A stretch of DNA of 64,000 nt from Streptomyces sporangiiformans (GCF_005768555.2 NZ_VCHX02000352.1:83856-147855), one strand, 5' to 3'; shown: positions 1 through 8,721, counted from the stretch's first letter. A program made the numbers and translations. The notes: a model not told the origin generated them from the letters alone.

Positions 1-1391
1 GGGACCAGCCGTGCGACCGTACGGCACAGCCCCGCGCCCTCGCTCGCCGCCACCACCGCGCTCACGTCCTTGTATGCCTCCGGTGTCTCCTCCGCCAGCC
101 CGCGCAACGACCGCGGGCGCACCGCGATACCACCTCGCTCCAGCCGGGCCCGCAGTTCCGCTCCGGCGACCGCCCGCGCGGCCTGATGACGGCTCATCAC
201 GCGCCCCGCGCCGTGGCAGGTGGAGTGGAACGCGTCGCCGCCCGGCACTCCGGCGAGCACGTACGAGGCCGTGCCCATGGTGCCGGGGATCAGTACGGGC
301 TGGCCGAACTCTCTCAGTTCCTCGGGCAGTTCGGGATGAGCGGGCGGGAAGGCCCGGGTGGCGCCCTTGCGGTGCACGCACAGCCTGCGCCGCGTTCCGT
401 CCACCGTATGGGTCTCGATCTTGGCGAGGTTGTGGGACACGTCGTACACGAGCGACAGGCGGGCACCCGTGGCGCGGCGGAAGATCCGCCGGGTCGCGTC
501 GGACAGCAACTGCCGGTTCGCGCGGCCGTAGTTGGCGGCCGCGGCCATCGCGCCGAGATAGGCCCGTCCTTCGGGCGAGTCGACCGGGGCGCAGGCCAGT
601 TGCCGGTCCGGGACGGTGATGCCGTAGCGGTTCATGACGCGGTCCATCGCCCGTACGTGATCGGTGCAGATCTGGTGCCCGAGCCCGCGTGAGCCGCAGT
701 GGATCATCACGCACACCTGGCCGAGGGCGAGTCCGAAGCCGGCGGCGACCCGCTCGTCGTACACCTCGGTGACCTGCTGGATCTCCAGGAAGTGGTTGGC
801 GGAGCCGAGGCTGCCGACCTGGCCGAGGCCGCGCTCCCGCGCCCGCCCGCTCACCTGTGCCCCGTCGGCTTCGGCGACCGCCCCGCCGTCCTCGCAGCGG
901 GTCAGGTCGCGTTCCTCACCGTGGCCGTGGGTCACGGCGTACCGGGAGCCGCCCTCCAGGATCTCCTCCAGCTGGCCGGGGCCGCTCAGCCGCCACACCC
1001 CGCCGGGGCCCGCGCCGCGCGGGATCGCCCGGTCCAGAGCGTCCATGATCTCGGGCAGCGCGGGCTCCAGCGTCTGCCGGTCGCTGTCGGCGGCCAGCAG
1101 CCGCACCCCGCACGAGATGTCGAAGCCGACCCCGCCGGGCGAGACCACTCCGCCGTCGTCCACGTCGGTCGCCGCCACGCCTCCGATGGGGAAGCCGTAG
1201 CCCCAGTGAATGTCCGGCATGGCGTACGAGGCGCCGACGATGCCCGGCAGCGTGGCCACGTTGACGACCTGCTCCAGCGATTTCTCGGCGTCCCTCAGCA
1301 GGCCCCGGGACGCGAACACGACTCCCGGCACGCGCATGGGCCCGTGCGGTTCGATCCGGAAGCGGTAGGGACGCTCCTCAACGAGTTCCAT
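1..1391 (-). CDS. rtcB: RtcB family RNA ligase (C-terminus cut by window edge)
   Basis: RtcB joins RNA ends carrying 2',3'-cyclic phosphate or 3'-phosphate to 5'-OH ends, using GTP and Mn2+, and acts in tRNA or RNA repair in the cytoplasm. The reading frame from ATG 1391 is open to the window edge (about 463 codons), so only the last residues are missing. Visible family motifs are GVGFDISCGVR with the metal-binding Cys near residue 94, GSANHFLEIQ, VMIHCGSRGLGHQ, and STCHGAGR near residue 390, whose His is the expected guanylylated residue. A GGGAGG ribosome binding site lies 8 nt before the ATG. No archease or Rtc regulator gene is visible; the next gene upstream on this strand is a PPOX protein 45 bp away. 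Family assignment is firm; the RNA target is unknown. Confidence 0.95.
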   Translation of the reverse strand, partial: MELVEERPYRFRIEPHGPMRVPGVVFASRGLLRDAEKSLEQVVNVATLPGIVGASYAMPDIHWGYGFPIGGVAATDVDDGGVVSPGGVGFDISCGVRLLAADSDRQTLEPALPEIMDALDRAIPRGAGPGGVWRLSGPGQLEEILEGGSRYAVTHGHGEERDLTRCEDGGAVAEADGAQVSGRARERGLGQVGSLGSANHFLEIQQVTEVYDERVAAGFGLALGQVCVMIHCGSRGLGHQICTDHVRAMDRVMNRYGITVPDRQLACAPVDSPEGRAYLGAMAAAANYGRANRQLLSDATRRIFRRATGARLSLVYDVSHNLAKIETHTVDGTRRRLCVHRKGATRAFPPAHPELPEELREFGQPVLIPGTMGTASYVLAGVPGGDAFHSTCHGAGRVMSRHQAARAVAGAELRARLERGGIAVRPRSLRGLAEETPEAYKDVSAVVAASEGAGLCRTVARLV

Positions 1392-1435
1392 GTGCGGCCT
1401 CCCGGTGTGTGTGAGGGCGCGTCGGCCGGCCGCTG

Positions 1436-1906
1436 TCAGCCGTCGTCGTCCTCGGGGACGGCCCGCCAGCCCGTCCACCGCCGCACGGTGACCACGATCA
1501 CCGGCCCGTGCGGCGGCCGCCTTCGGTAAGGGACGTACTTCTGCCGGAGCAGCGCGACCGCGGCGGAGTGCTCGTTCCGGACCGAAGCCTCCGGCGCGTC
1601 GGGCGACACGATCCTTGCGTCGCCGTCCGCCCGCACCCACCACAGCCGGTCCCAGTCCTCGTCGTAGGCGTCCACCAGCAGGCATACGGCCGGGTGGGCC
1701 ACGATGTTCCGCAGCCGCTTCAGCCGGACCGCTTTCTTCGGCTTGTGATCGATCGCTGTCACGATCATGTCGTCGGCCTGCGCGAACACCAGCGGGACGA
1801 GGTGGGGCCGCCCCTCGGCATCCACTGTCGCGAGCCGCGCCACCCGGGCGGTCCCGAACAACCGCCGCGCGTCGTGCGCCTCCACCTCCGGCACGATCAC
1901 CTCCAC
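1436..1906 (-). CDS. PPOX-class F420/flavin-dependent oxidoreductase
   Basis: A 156-residue protein of the pyridoxamine 5'-phosphate oxidase-like split-barrel fold. Proteins of this size and pattern in actinobacteria (TIGR03668-like) bind F420 or FMN and are expected to be cytoplasmic reductases of unknown substrate. The N-terminal half shows the typical barrel start, ARLATVDAEGRPHLVPLVF, followed by the cofactor-region KKAVRLKRLRNI and VCLLVDAYDEDWDRLWWVR. The length is full for the family. The start at 1906 is the first in-frame ATG and gives a complete N-terminus. It lies 45 bp upstream of rtcB on the same strand and could be cotranscribed with it; nothing in the sequence says the two share a function. 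Confidence 0.85.
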   Translation of the reverse strand: MEVIVPEVEAHDARRLFGTARVARLATVDAEGRPHLVPLVFAQADDMIVTAIDHKPKKAVRLKRLRNIVAHPAVCLLVDAYDEDWDRLWWVRADGDARIVSPDAPEASVRNEHSAAVALLRQKYVPYRRRPPHGPVIVVTVRRWTGWRAVPEDDDG

Positions 1907-2013
1907 CCTTTCAGGGATGAGTATCCGAAACCAGAGACGTTACGCGTTGTCCACATCAGTACGATTTGCCAGGATTGGGCATCTCATGATCGGTCACGAC
2001 CAAGGAGGCTCTG

Positions 2014-2430
2014 GTGGCCACCAGACTGAACCCGTACATCAGCTTCGCCGGTAACGCCCGTCAGGCCATGGAGTTCTACCAAGGCGTCTTCGGCGGCGAC
2101 CTGGCGCTCCACACCTACGCCGACATCGGCGGCGGACACGCCCCGGAAGACGCCGACAAAATCATGCACGGCATGCTCGAGACCTCCGGCGGACTCACGC
2201 TCATGGGCGCCGACACCCCGCCGGGAATGGAGCACCGCCCCGGCAACAACATCGCGGTGTCCCTGAGCGGCCAGGACGCCGACGAGCTGCGCGGCTACTG
2301 GGCGAAGCTGTCGGACGGCGGCACCGTGGCGGTCGCCCTGGCGGAGCAGATGTGGGGCGACGTGTTCGGCATGTGCACGGACCGGTTCGGCATCGACTGG
2401 ATGGTCAACATCAGCACGCCCCAGACTTGA
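2014..2430 (+). CDS. VOC family protein (PhnB/glyoxalase-like)
   Basis: A 138-residue single-module protein of the vicinal oxygen chelate superfamily. The PhnB-like pattern is clear: an N-terminal LNPYISFAGNARQAMEFYQGVFGG, a central GMLETSGGLTLMGADTP and the C-terminal segment WGDVFGMCTDRFGIDWMVNI, which matches the conserved end of this group. PhnB-like proteins are cytoplasmic and mostly without a proven reaction, and the usual metal-binding His/Glu set is incomplete in the group. The start is GTG 2014, set by an AAGGAGG site five bases upstream. It stands alone, divergent from the PPOX gene and convergent with the response regulator. Confidence 0.87.
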   Translation: MATRLNPYISFAGNARQAMEFYQGVFGGDLALHTYADIGGGHAPEDADKIMHGMLETSGGLTLMGADTPPGMEHRPGNNIAVSLSGQDADELRGYWAKLSDGGTVAVALAEQMWGDVFGMCTDRFGIDWMVNISTPQT

Positions 2431-2483
2431 CGGAGCCCGGAGCCCGGAGCCCGGAGCCGGAGCCCACGCGCCGCTCAGCGCTG

Positions 2484-3158
2484 TCAGCTGCGCCAGCTGT
2501 AGCGGCGCTCCGGGCGGCCCGCGTGGCCGTAGCGCAGCGACACCTCCGCCCGACCGATGTCGCTGAAGTGCTCGAGGTAGCGGCGGGCGCTGACGCGGGA
2601 GACACCGAGCCGGGCCGCGCACTCGGCCGCGGAGAGGCTCCCCTCGGCGACGCGCAGCTCACGTTCGATCAGTTCGGCGGTCTCCACGCTCATGCCCTTC
2701 GGCAGGGTGGGCGCCGCCGCCGGTGCCGCCACCCGGGCCATCGCCCGGTCCACGTCGGCCTGGCCGCTGACCACCGCCGTGTACAGATCGCTCCGCCGGG
2801 CGGCGTACCGCTCCAGCCGGGCCCTCAGGTCCTCGGCGTCGAACGGCTTGAGCAGATAGTCGACCACGCCCTGGCGGACGGCGCCCCGGACCGCTTCGGA
2901 CTCGCGCGCGGCGCTGATCACCAGCACATCGCAGTCGTGCCCCGCGCTCCGCAATCGCGGAATGACCTCCAGCCCGAACATGTCGGGCAGATACAGATCG
3001 AGCAGCACGAGATCGGGATGCAGCTCGGCGACGGCGGTGAGCGCCTGCTCGCCGCAGTTCGCCGTTCCGACCACCCGGAAACCCTCGACATCGTTCACGA
3101 ATCCGCGGTGGATCCGCGCCACCATGAAGTCGTCCTCGACGATCAGTACATCGATCAT
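2484..3158 (-). CDS. Response regulator, CitB/DcuR family
   Basis: A 224-residue two-component response regulator. The receiver domain (about residues 1-120) shows the acidic pocket VEDDF, the phospho-accepting Asp in DLVLLDLYLPD near residue 54, the switch Ser in VISAA and the conserved Lys in LLKPF. The C-terminal part (about 145-220) carries a helix-turn-helix typical of the CitB/DpiA/DcuR group (LSAAECAARLGVSRVSARRYLEH). Its start ATG overlaps the stop of the upstream sensor kinase by four bases (ATGA), so the two are translationally coupled. Because the pair is divergent from tctCBA, it very likely switches that tricarboxylate transporter on when the sensor detects a carboxylate; this is inferred from family and position. 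Confidence 0.93.
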   Translation of the reverse strand: MIDVLIVEDDFMVARIHRGFVNDVEGFRVVGTANCGEQALTAVAELHPDLVLLDLYLPDMFGLEVIPRLRSAGHDCDVLVISAARESEAVRGAVRQGVVDYLLKPFDAEDLRARLERYAARRSDLYTAVVSGQADVDRAMARVAAPAAAPTLPKGMSVETAELIERELRVAEGSLSAAECAARLGVSRVSARRYLEHFSDIGRAEVSLRYGHAGRPERRYSWRS

Positions 3159-5023
3159 CGGACTCCCTCCGTCACTCGGTCGGCCGGACGGCCGACGGAC
3201 ATCCGGGCGGTGAACATGGCGCCCTCCTGCGTATTGGCCACCGACACCTCACCGCCCCGTCGTTTGCAGACCAGCCGCGTGAGCGCCAGACCGATGCCCC
3301 GGTCGCCGCCCTGCGCGGCCTTCGTGGTGAACCCGTGCGAGAACACTTCCTGGGCGAGCTCGGGAGCAACCCCCGGGCCCGAGTCCCGTACCACGATCTC
3401 CACGCTGGAGGCGTCCTGGCGCACTTCGACCTCCACCCACGCGTCGTGGTCGTCGTCTCCGGCCGCCGCGGCGTCGACCGCGTTGTCCACGAGATTGCCG
3501 AGCACCGTGGCCACGTCCGCGGAGTCCATCGGCTCCAGGTGATCCAGGGCCGTACGCTCCGAGATCCGCAGCCGCACCTTGCGTTCCGCGGCGAGCGCGG
3601 ACTTGGCCATGAGCAGCGCGGCGACCGCCCGGTCATGGATCCGGCTGGTCAGGGTCAGATCGAGCGAGTCGCGATGCCGGCGCAGGGCACGGACGTAGCG
3701 CACGACCTCGTCGTGCTCGCCGATCTGGATGAGCCCGGAGATGGTGTGCAGCTGGTTGGAGAACTCGTGGGCCTGCGCGCGGAGCAGTTCGGTGCTGCTC
3801 CGGAACGAGCCCAGTTCGCGCTCGAGCTGAGCCAGTTCGGTGCGGTCCCGCAGGGTCGTCACCGAGCCGAGCCGGCGACCGTCCTTGGTGACGTCCATCC
3901 GGTTCATCACCAGCACCCGGCCGCGGCGCACGACCACCTCGTCACGCCGCTCGGCACCGTGCTCCCCGTCGTGTTGCGCGTCGTGCTTCCCGTCGTGCTC
4001 ACCGTCCTGCTGGGCGTCGTGCTTCGCGTCGTGTTCACCGTCCTGCTGGGCGCCGTGCTTCGCGTCGCGCTCACCAGCCTGCTGGGCGTCACGTGTCGCG
4101 TCGCGCTCACCAGCCTGCTCGGCGTCGTGTTCCGGGGCGCGCTCCGCCGCCCTGTGCTCGCTGCCACCGGCCCCGGCCAGTACGTCGTACAGCCTGCCCT
4201 CGATCCCCAGGTCGGCCAGGCTCATCCCGACGCAGTTCTCGGGCAGGTCGAGCAGCCTGCGGCCGACCGCGTTCACCAGGGTGAGCCGCAGGTGCGGGTC
4301 GAGGGCCACCACGCCCTCGGCTATGCCGAACAGCATCGCCTCGCGATGTTCCGCGAGGCCGGCGATCTCGCGGGGCTCCAGACCCAGGGTCTGACGCTTG
4401 ATGCGCCGGGCCAGCAGCCATGATCCGGCGACTCCGAGCACACTGGCGATGCCGAGGTAGGCCAGCAGATAGGACGAGGCGCCCATCAGCCGCTGCCACG
4501 CCGTCGGCGAGGCCCGCCCGATCATGACGGTTCCGAGATGGTCGCCGGCGTTGTCGAGATCGTCGCCGGCGGTGTGCTGCTCGGCGCCGATCACCGGGGC
4601 CTTCGCCACCAGCTCGGTGATCCCGCCCAACGACAGTTCCCCGGACCAGCCGCGAGCCTCGGCGACAGACGGGCCGCCGACCGGCAGGCGCGTTCCGACC
4701 AGCGTGGGATTCGTGGCGGCGACGATCTCTCCGTCGGCGTCGGCGACCAGGGCCGAGGTGACACCGGACCTGGTCAGCGTGGACTGCAGCAGCGGCGCGA
4801 GGGTCTCGGCCGGCGCCGGCCGGACGAGCTGAGTGCGGATGAGGGGGTTTCCGGCCATGTCCTCCGCCAGGGCGGTCACCCGGCGTCCCTCCACCCGGTC
4901 GAACGTCGCCTGCGACTGAGCCAGCGAGACCGCGCCCACCGCGACCAGCACGATCACGACGATGGCGAGCTGCAATACCAGCAGCTCACCGGCCAGGGTG
5001 TGGCGGCGGGACGTCACGACCAC
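3155..5023 (-). CDS. CitA/DcuS-type sensor histidine kinase with repeat-expanded PAS
   Basis: Membrane sensor kinase, about 622 residues. An N-terminal membrane helix (LQLAIVVIVLVAVGAV) is followed by an extracytoplasmic ligand-binding region of about 150 residues, a second helix (LLAYLGIASVLGVAGSWLLA), a cytoplasmic PAS domain, an H-box (AHEFSNQLHTISG) and a HATPase domain with N box (LGNLVDNAVDAA), DSGPGV and GGDRGIGLALT. This is the CitA/DcuS order, so the ligand is probably citrate or another tricarboxylate. It is oddly long because a His/Asp/Glu/Gln-rich block of five 12-residue repeats sits inside the PAS domain. The start is uncertain: TTG 5041 is the longest frame, but GTG 5023, six bases after GAG of a GGTTGAG stretch, looks better; GTG 5017 is also possible. 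It is coupled to the regulator and divergent from tctC. Confidence 0.9.
   Translation of the reverse strand: MVVTSRRHTLAGELLVLQLAIVVIVLVAVGAVSLAQSQATFDRVEGRRVTALAEDMAGNPLIRTQLVRPAPAETLAPLLQSTLTRSGVTSALVADADGEIVAATNPTLVGTRLPVGGPSVAEARGWSGELSLGGITELVAKAPVIGAEQHTAGDDLDNAGDHLGTVMIGRASPTAWQRLMGASSYLLAYLGIASVLGVAGSWLLARRIKRQTLGLEPREIAGLAEHREAMLFGIAEGVVALDPHLRLTLVNAVGRRLLDLPENCVGMSLADLGIEGRLYDVLAGAGGSEHRAAERAPEHDAEQAGERDATRDAQQAGERDAKHGAQQDGEHDAKHDAQQDGEHDGKHDAQHDGEHGAERRDEVVVRRGRVLVMNRMDVTKDGRRLGSVTTLRDRTELAQLERELGSFRSSTELLRAQAHEFSNQLHTISGLIQIGEHDEVVRYVRALRRHRDSLDLTLTSRIHDRAVAALLMAKSALAAERKVRLRISERTALDHLEPMDSADVATVLGNLVDNAVDAAAAGDDDHDAWVEVEVRQDASSVEIVVRDSGPGVAPELAQEVFSHGFTTKAAQGGDRGIGLALTRLVCKRRGGEVSVANTQEGAMFTARMSVGRPADRVTEGVR
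3947..4126 (-). repeat. Five tandem 36-bp repeats inside the sensor PAS domain
   Basis: Five in-frame 36-bp units, each encoding 12 residues of the form DAQQ(A/D)GE(R/H)DAKH. Units differ by a few substitutions, mostly Arg/His, Ala/Asp and Asp/Gly. They separate the PAS part ending near GRLYDVLAGAGG from the part starting RRDEVVVRRGRVLVMNRM. The block is in frame and preserves the kinase. Confidence 0.9.
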
Positions 5024-5120
5024 TATGAACTCAACCTTCAATGCTCACACAACGGAGACGGACTGTCCTAGGAACCGCACAATCATGGCGCCGGACCCGC
5101 CCGAGGGAAAGAGATGAGCC

Positions 5121-6131
5121 ATGAGAACTCGACGAGCCGCACTTGTCGGAGCTCTTGCCACCGTGTCCATGCTCGCGGTCAGCGCCTGTGGCGCCACCGC
5201 CGACAAGGAGGAGTCCGGAAGCGGAAGCGGGAGCGGGAAGCCCGTGACCGGTCTCCGGCTGATGGTCCCCAACACTCCGGGCAGCGGATACGACCTCACC
5301 GCCCGGACCGTGACCCAGGTGATGCAGGACACCAAGGTGGCCTCCGGAACCCAGGTGTTCAACCTGCCCGGGGCCAGCGGCGTCGTCGGCCTGCAGCGCC
5401 TGGTGAACGAGAAGGGCAACGGCAAGATGGCCATGCAGATGGGCCTCGGCGTCGTCGGTGCCTCGTACACCTCGAAGTCCAAGGCGACGCTGACCGACAC
5501 CACCCCGATCGCCAGACTGATCGAGGAGGCCGGAGCGATCGTCGTACCGAAGGACTCCCCGTACAAGACGATGGACGACCTCGTCACCGCGTGGAAGAAG
5601 GACCCCAAGAAACTGGCGGTCGGCGGTGGCTCCACGGCGGGCGGTCCGGACCATCTGCTCCCGATGCAGCTCGCGAAGGCCGTCGGCATCGAGCCGAAGA
5701 AGGTCAACTACGTCTCCTACGACGGTGGCGGCGAGCTGCTGCCCGCCATCCTGGGCAACAAGATCGCCTTCGGTGCCAGCGGTTTCGGTGAGTTCCTCGA
5801 CCAGATCGAGGCGGGACAGGTGCGAGTGCTCGCGGTGACCAGCGAGAAGCCGATCGACGCGCTGAAGGACGCCCCCACGCTCAAGGACTCCGGCATCGAC
5901 CTGGTCTTCACCAACTGGCGCGGAATCGTCGCCCCTCCCGGGATCACCGAGGACCAGAAGAAGGTCTGGATCGACGCCCTGACCAAGATGCACGACTCCA
6001 AGGAGTGGAAGGCCGAGCTGGAGAAGAACGGCTGGACCGACGCCTTCGTCACCGGTGACGAGTTCGGCACGTACCTGACCGAGCAGGACAAGTCCGTCGC
6101 CGACCTCCTGTCCGAGCTCGGGCTGGCATGA
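5121..6131 (+). CDS. tctC: Tripartite tricarboxylate transporter substrate-binding protein TctC
   Basis: A 336-residue extracytoplasmic solute receptor of the Bug/TctC family, which captures citrate or other carboxylates and hands them to the TctA/TctB membrane complex. The N-terminus is a lipoprotein signal with lipobox VSAC and the acylated Cys at residue 23, followed by a Ser/Gly-rich linker. The mature part shows family patterns such as RLMVPNTPGSGYDLTAR near the start and GGSTAGGPDHLLPMQLAKA in the middle. The ATG at 5121 gives the complete signal peptide. The stop overlaps the tctB start by four bases. The gene is divergent from the sensor kinase, with about 100 bp between them for both promoters. 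Confidence 0.95.
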   Translation: MRTRRAALVGALATVSMLAVSACGATADKEESGSGSGSGKPVTGLRLMVPNTPGSGYDLTARTVTQVMQDTKVASGTQVFNLPGASGVVGLQRLVNEKGNGKMAMQMGLGVVGASYTSKSKATLTDTTPIARLIEEAGAIVVPKDSPYKTMDDLVTAWKKDPKKLAVGGGSTAGGPDHLLPMQLAKAVGIEPKKVNYVSYDGGGELLPAILGNKIAFGASGFGEFLDQIEAGQVRVLAVTSEKPIDALKDAPTLKDSGIDLVFTNWRGIVAPPGITEDQKKVWIDALTKMHDSKEWKAELEKNGWTDAFVTGDEFGTYLTEQDKSVADLLSELGLA

Positions 6132-6664
6132 GCTCCGAGGTGAACGACCGGATCGCGGAGGACACGCGTCCGTCCGGGGAGGGCGGGGACCGCGCGCAGT
6201 ACGCAGTGTGCGCGTTCCTCGCCCTGCTGGGCACCGCCGTGATCGTGGATGCCCTCGGCATCCCGCACATCACCAGCGGCACCGACCCGGTCGGGCCGCG
6301 CGTGGTGCCGATGATCCTGGGTGTGCTGCTCATGGTGGTCGCGGTGGCGTACGCGGTCGATGTGGCCCGGGGCGGCCGCGGTGAGCCGGAGGCCGGCGAG
6401 GACGTCGACCTGTCGCAGGGCAGTGACTGGCGCACGGTGCTGCTGCTGATCGGCGCGTTCGTGGTGAACGCCGTGCTGATCGAGCGACTCGGCTGGGTGA
6501 TCAGCGGCACCCTGCTCTTCTGGGGAACGGCCTTCGCCCTCGGCAACCGGCACTACGTCCGCAATCTGCTGATCGCCGTGACGCTGTCCCTGGTCACCTT
6601 CTACGCGTTCGCGATCGGCCTCGGCGTGAACCTTCCGGCCGGTGTGCTGCAAGGGATCCTGTGA
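6128..6664 (+). CDS. tctB: Tripartite tricarboxylate transporter small membrane subunit TctB
   Basis: A 178-residue membrane protein with four predicted transmembrane helices (around YAVCAFLALLGTAVIVDAL, VVPMILGVLLMVVAVAYAV, VLLLIGAFVVNAVLI and LLIAVTLSLVTFYAFAIGL), the usual size and topology of TctB. It forms the small integral subunit beside TctA. The loop between helices two and three is charged. It starts at ATG 6128 within the ATGA overlap with tctC and stops in a TGATG overlap with tctA, so the three are translationally coupled and must be made together. Assignment rests on topology, length and position, because TctB sequences are poorly conserved. Confidence 0.93.
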   Translation: MSSEVNDRIAEDTRPSGEGGDRAQYAVCAFLALLGTAVIVDALGIPHITSGTDPVGPRVVPMILGVLLMVVAVAYAVDVARGGRGEPEAGEDVDLSQGSDWRTVLLLIGAFVVNAVLIERLGWVISGTLLFWGTAFALGNRHYVRNLLIAVTLSLVTFYAFAIGLGVNLPAGVLQGIL

Positions 6665-8163
6665 TGGACAACCTGAACAATCTCCTCCAGGGCTTCGCGG
6701 ACGTCGTCGCCCCGATGAACCTGCTGCTGGCGCTGATCGGCGTCGTCATCGGCACCGCGGTGGGTGTGCTGCCCGGCATCGGCCCGGCGATGACGGTCGC
6801 GCTGCTCCTTCCGGTCACCTACGGCATGGAGCCGGTGCAGGCGTTCATCATGTTCGCGGGCATCTTCTACGGCGGCATGTACGGCGGTTCGACCACCTCG
6901 ATCCTGCTGAACACCCCCGGTGAGTCGTCCTCGGTCGTCACGGCCATCGAGGGCAACAAGATGGCCAAGGCGGGCCGGGCCGCACAGGCGCTCGCGACCG
7001 CCGCCATCGGTTCCTTCGTGGCGGGCACGATCGGCACCCTGCTCCTCGTCCTGGTCACGCCGTTCGTGGTGGACTTCGCGGTGAGCCTGGGGGCGCCCGA
7101 CTACTTCGCGCTCATGCTGCTCTCCTTCATCGCGGTCACCTCGGTGCTGGGCTCCTCGCGCATCCGCGGCTTCGTCTCGCTGCTGCTCGGCCTGACGATC
7201 GGTCTGGTCGGCATCGACTCGGTGTCCGGACAGCAGCGGCTCAGCCTGGGCATCCCGCAACTGGCCGACGGCATCGACGTGGTCGTGGTCGCGGTCGGCA
7301 TCTTCGCCGTCGGCGAGGCGCTGTGGGTGGCCGCGCATCTGCGGCGCAAGCCCGCGGAGGTGATCCCGGTCGGCCGTCCGTGGATGGGCCGCAAGGACTG
7401 GAAGCGGTCGTGGAAGCCATGGCTGCGGGGCACCGCGTTCGGCTTCCCCTTCGGCGCGCTCCCCGCCGGTGGTGCGGAGATACCGACGTTCCTGTCGTAC
7501 GCGACGGAGAAGCGTCTGACCAAGCACCCCGAGGAGTTCGGCAAGGGAGCCATCGAGGGTGTGGCCGGGCCGGAGGCGGCGAACAACGCGTCGGCGGCCG
7601 GCACGCTGGTGCCGATGCTCGCGATCGGGCTGCCGACGAACGCGACGGCCGCGGTCATGCTGGCGGCCTTCCAGTCGTACGGCATCCAGCCGGGTCCGCT
7701 GTTGTTCGATCGCGAGGCGAGCCTCGTATGGGTGCTGATAGCCAGCCTGTTCGTCGGCAATCTGCTGCTCCTGCTGCTCAACCTCCCGCTGGCGCCGGCC
7801 TGGGCCAAGCTGCTGCAGATTCCGCGTCCCTACCTCTACGCGGGGATCCTGTTCTTCGCGTCGATGGGTGCGTACGCCGTCAACGCCCAGCCGCTGGACC
7901 TGTTCCTGCTGCTGACGCTGGGGCTCCTCGGCTTCGCCATGCGCCGCTTCGGACTGCCCGTGCTGCCGTTGATCGTCGGCGTCATCCTCGGCCCGCGGGC
8001 CGAGTTGCAGGGGCGACGCTCCCTGCAACTGTCGGGCGGCGAGCTGTCGGGACTGCTGGGCGGACCGGTGTCCTACATCGTCTACACCGTGGTCGTGCTG
8101 GTTCTGGTGTGGCCGCTCGTCCGGCGGTTCGTCGTACGTCCACTGCGTGAGCGAAGTGCCTGA
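6664..8163 (+). CDS. tctA: Tripartite tricarboxylate transporter large permease TctA
   Basis: A 499-residue polytopic membrane protein of the TctA family, the large permease that moves the carboxylate, usually driven by an ion gradient. About 11-12 hydrophobic segments are visible. Two strongly conserved glycine/proline-rich signatures are present: GVLPGIGPAMTVALLLPVTYG near residue 35 and GTAFGFPFGALPAGGAEIPTF near residue 260. The family motif FYGGMYGGSTTSILLNTPGE is also intact. ATG 6664 shares its A with the tctB stop; a GTG three bases earlier is an alternative start. The downstream universal stress gene is 47 bp away. Confidence 0.96.
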   Translation: MDNLNNLLQGFADVVAPMNLLLALIGVVIGTAVGVLPGIGPAMTVALLLPVTYGMEPVQAFIMFAGIFYGGMYGGSTTSILLNTPGESSSVVTAIEGNKMAKAGRAAQALATAAIGSFVAGTIGTLLLVLVTPFVVDFAVSLGAPDYFALMLLSFIAVTSVLGSSRIRGFVSLLLGLTIGLVGIDSVSGQQRLSLGIPQLADGIDVVVVAVGIFAVGEALWVAAHLRRKPAEVIPVGRPWMGRKDWKRSWKPWLRGTAFGFPFGALPAGGAEIPTFLSYATEKRLTKHPEEFGKGAIEGVAGPEAANNASAAGTLVPMLAIGLPTNATAAVMLAAFQSYGIQPGPLLFDREASLVWVLIASLFVGNLLLLLLNLPLAPAWAKLLQIPRPYLYAGILFFASMGAYAVNAQPLDLFLLLTLGLLGFAMRRFGLPVLPLIVGVILGPRAELQGRRSLQLSGGELSGLLGGPVSYIVYTVVVLVLVWPLVRRFVVRPLRERSA

Positions 8164-8210
8164 GAGGGCCTGAGCCAAGTGCCTGAGAGCGCCTGACAGG
8201 GAGACCAACC

Positions 8211-8606
8211 ATGACCGTACTGGTCGGATACGTACCCTCGCCCGAGGGTGAGGCCGCACTGCGCGCGGGAATCGACGAGGCCCGGCTGCGCGACGAGAAG
8301 CTGCTGGTGGTGAACACCTCCCGGGGCGACGCCTTGATGGACACCCGGTTCGCGCAGGAGCCCGATCTGGCCCATGTGCGCGAGGATCTGGCTGCGCTGG
8401 GCGTCGACTTCGAGATACGCCAGGTGCTCGGCGGGCGCGACGCCGCCGAGGAGATCGTCGATCTGGCGGAACTGCCGGACGTGTCCCTCGTGGTGATCGG
8501 GCTGCGGCGGCGCAGCGCGGTCGGCAAGCTGATCATGGGTTCGGCGGCTCAGCAGATCCTGATGGGGGTGAACTGCCCGATCCTCGCGGTGAAAACCGCC
8601 TCCTGA
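8211..8606 (+). CDS. Universal stress protein (UspA family)
   Basis: A 131-residue single-domain Usp protein with the Rossmann-like alpha/beta fold. It starts with the typical beta strand MTVLVGYVPSPEGEAAL and ends with the ATP-binding signature: VVIGLRRRSAVGKLIMGSAAQQIL contains the G-2x-G-9x-G-S pattern of ATP-binding Usp proteins, although the first Gly region is slightly different. The function is probably nucleotide sensing or stress tolerance in the cytoplasm. A GGGAG site precedes the ATG. It lies 47 bp after tctA and before a strong hairpin, so it is the last gene of the tct transcription unit. Confidence 0.92.
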   Translation: MTVLVGYVPSPEGEAALRAGIDEARLRDEKLLVVNTSRGDALMDTRFAQEPDLAHVREDLAALGVDFEIRQVLGGRDAAEEIVDLAELPDVSLVVIGLRRRSAVGKLIMGSAAQQILMGVNCPILAVKTAS

Positions 8607-8631
8607 TCCCGGGTATCGGTCGACGGACCGG

Positions 8632-8671
8632 GCCGTACTCCCCCGGCCACCGAGCCGTACTCCCCCGGCCA
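8632..8671. repeat. Two direct copies of an 18-bp unit
   Basis: The unit GCCGTACTCCCCCGGCCA occurs at 8632 and again at 8654, a 22-bp period, between the usp stop codon and the hairpin. No function is evident; it may be a slippage product. Confidence 0.75.
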
Positions 8672-8682
8672 AAGGGCATCGT

Positions 8683-8721
8683 CACTTCGCCCCGCCGCGC
8701 ATCCAGCGGCGGGGCGAAGTG
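8683..8721 (+). terminator. Strong hairpin ending the tctCBA-usp unit
   Basis: A perfect 16-bp stem (left arm CACTTCGCCCCGCCGC) with a 7-nt loop, 77 bp after the usp stop. There is no T-run, which is common for Streptomyces terminators. Confidence 0.8.

Noticed and set aside
186..1529. Long plus-strand frames over the first 1.5 kb
   Set aside because: They are shadows of rtcB and the PPOX gene; their products are low-complexity Arg/Pro/Ala sequences, while the minus strand gives clear family motifs.
3960..4126. Tandem repeats considered as a CRISPR array
   Set aside because: Units are contiguous 36-bp coding repeats without spacers, in frame in the sensor kinase gene.
6601..8259. 552-codon minus-strand frame opposite tctA
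   Set aside because: Rich in Gln, Arg, His and Asp with no family match, as expected for the antisense of a membrane protein gene in high-GC DNA.
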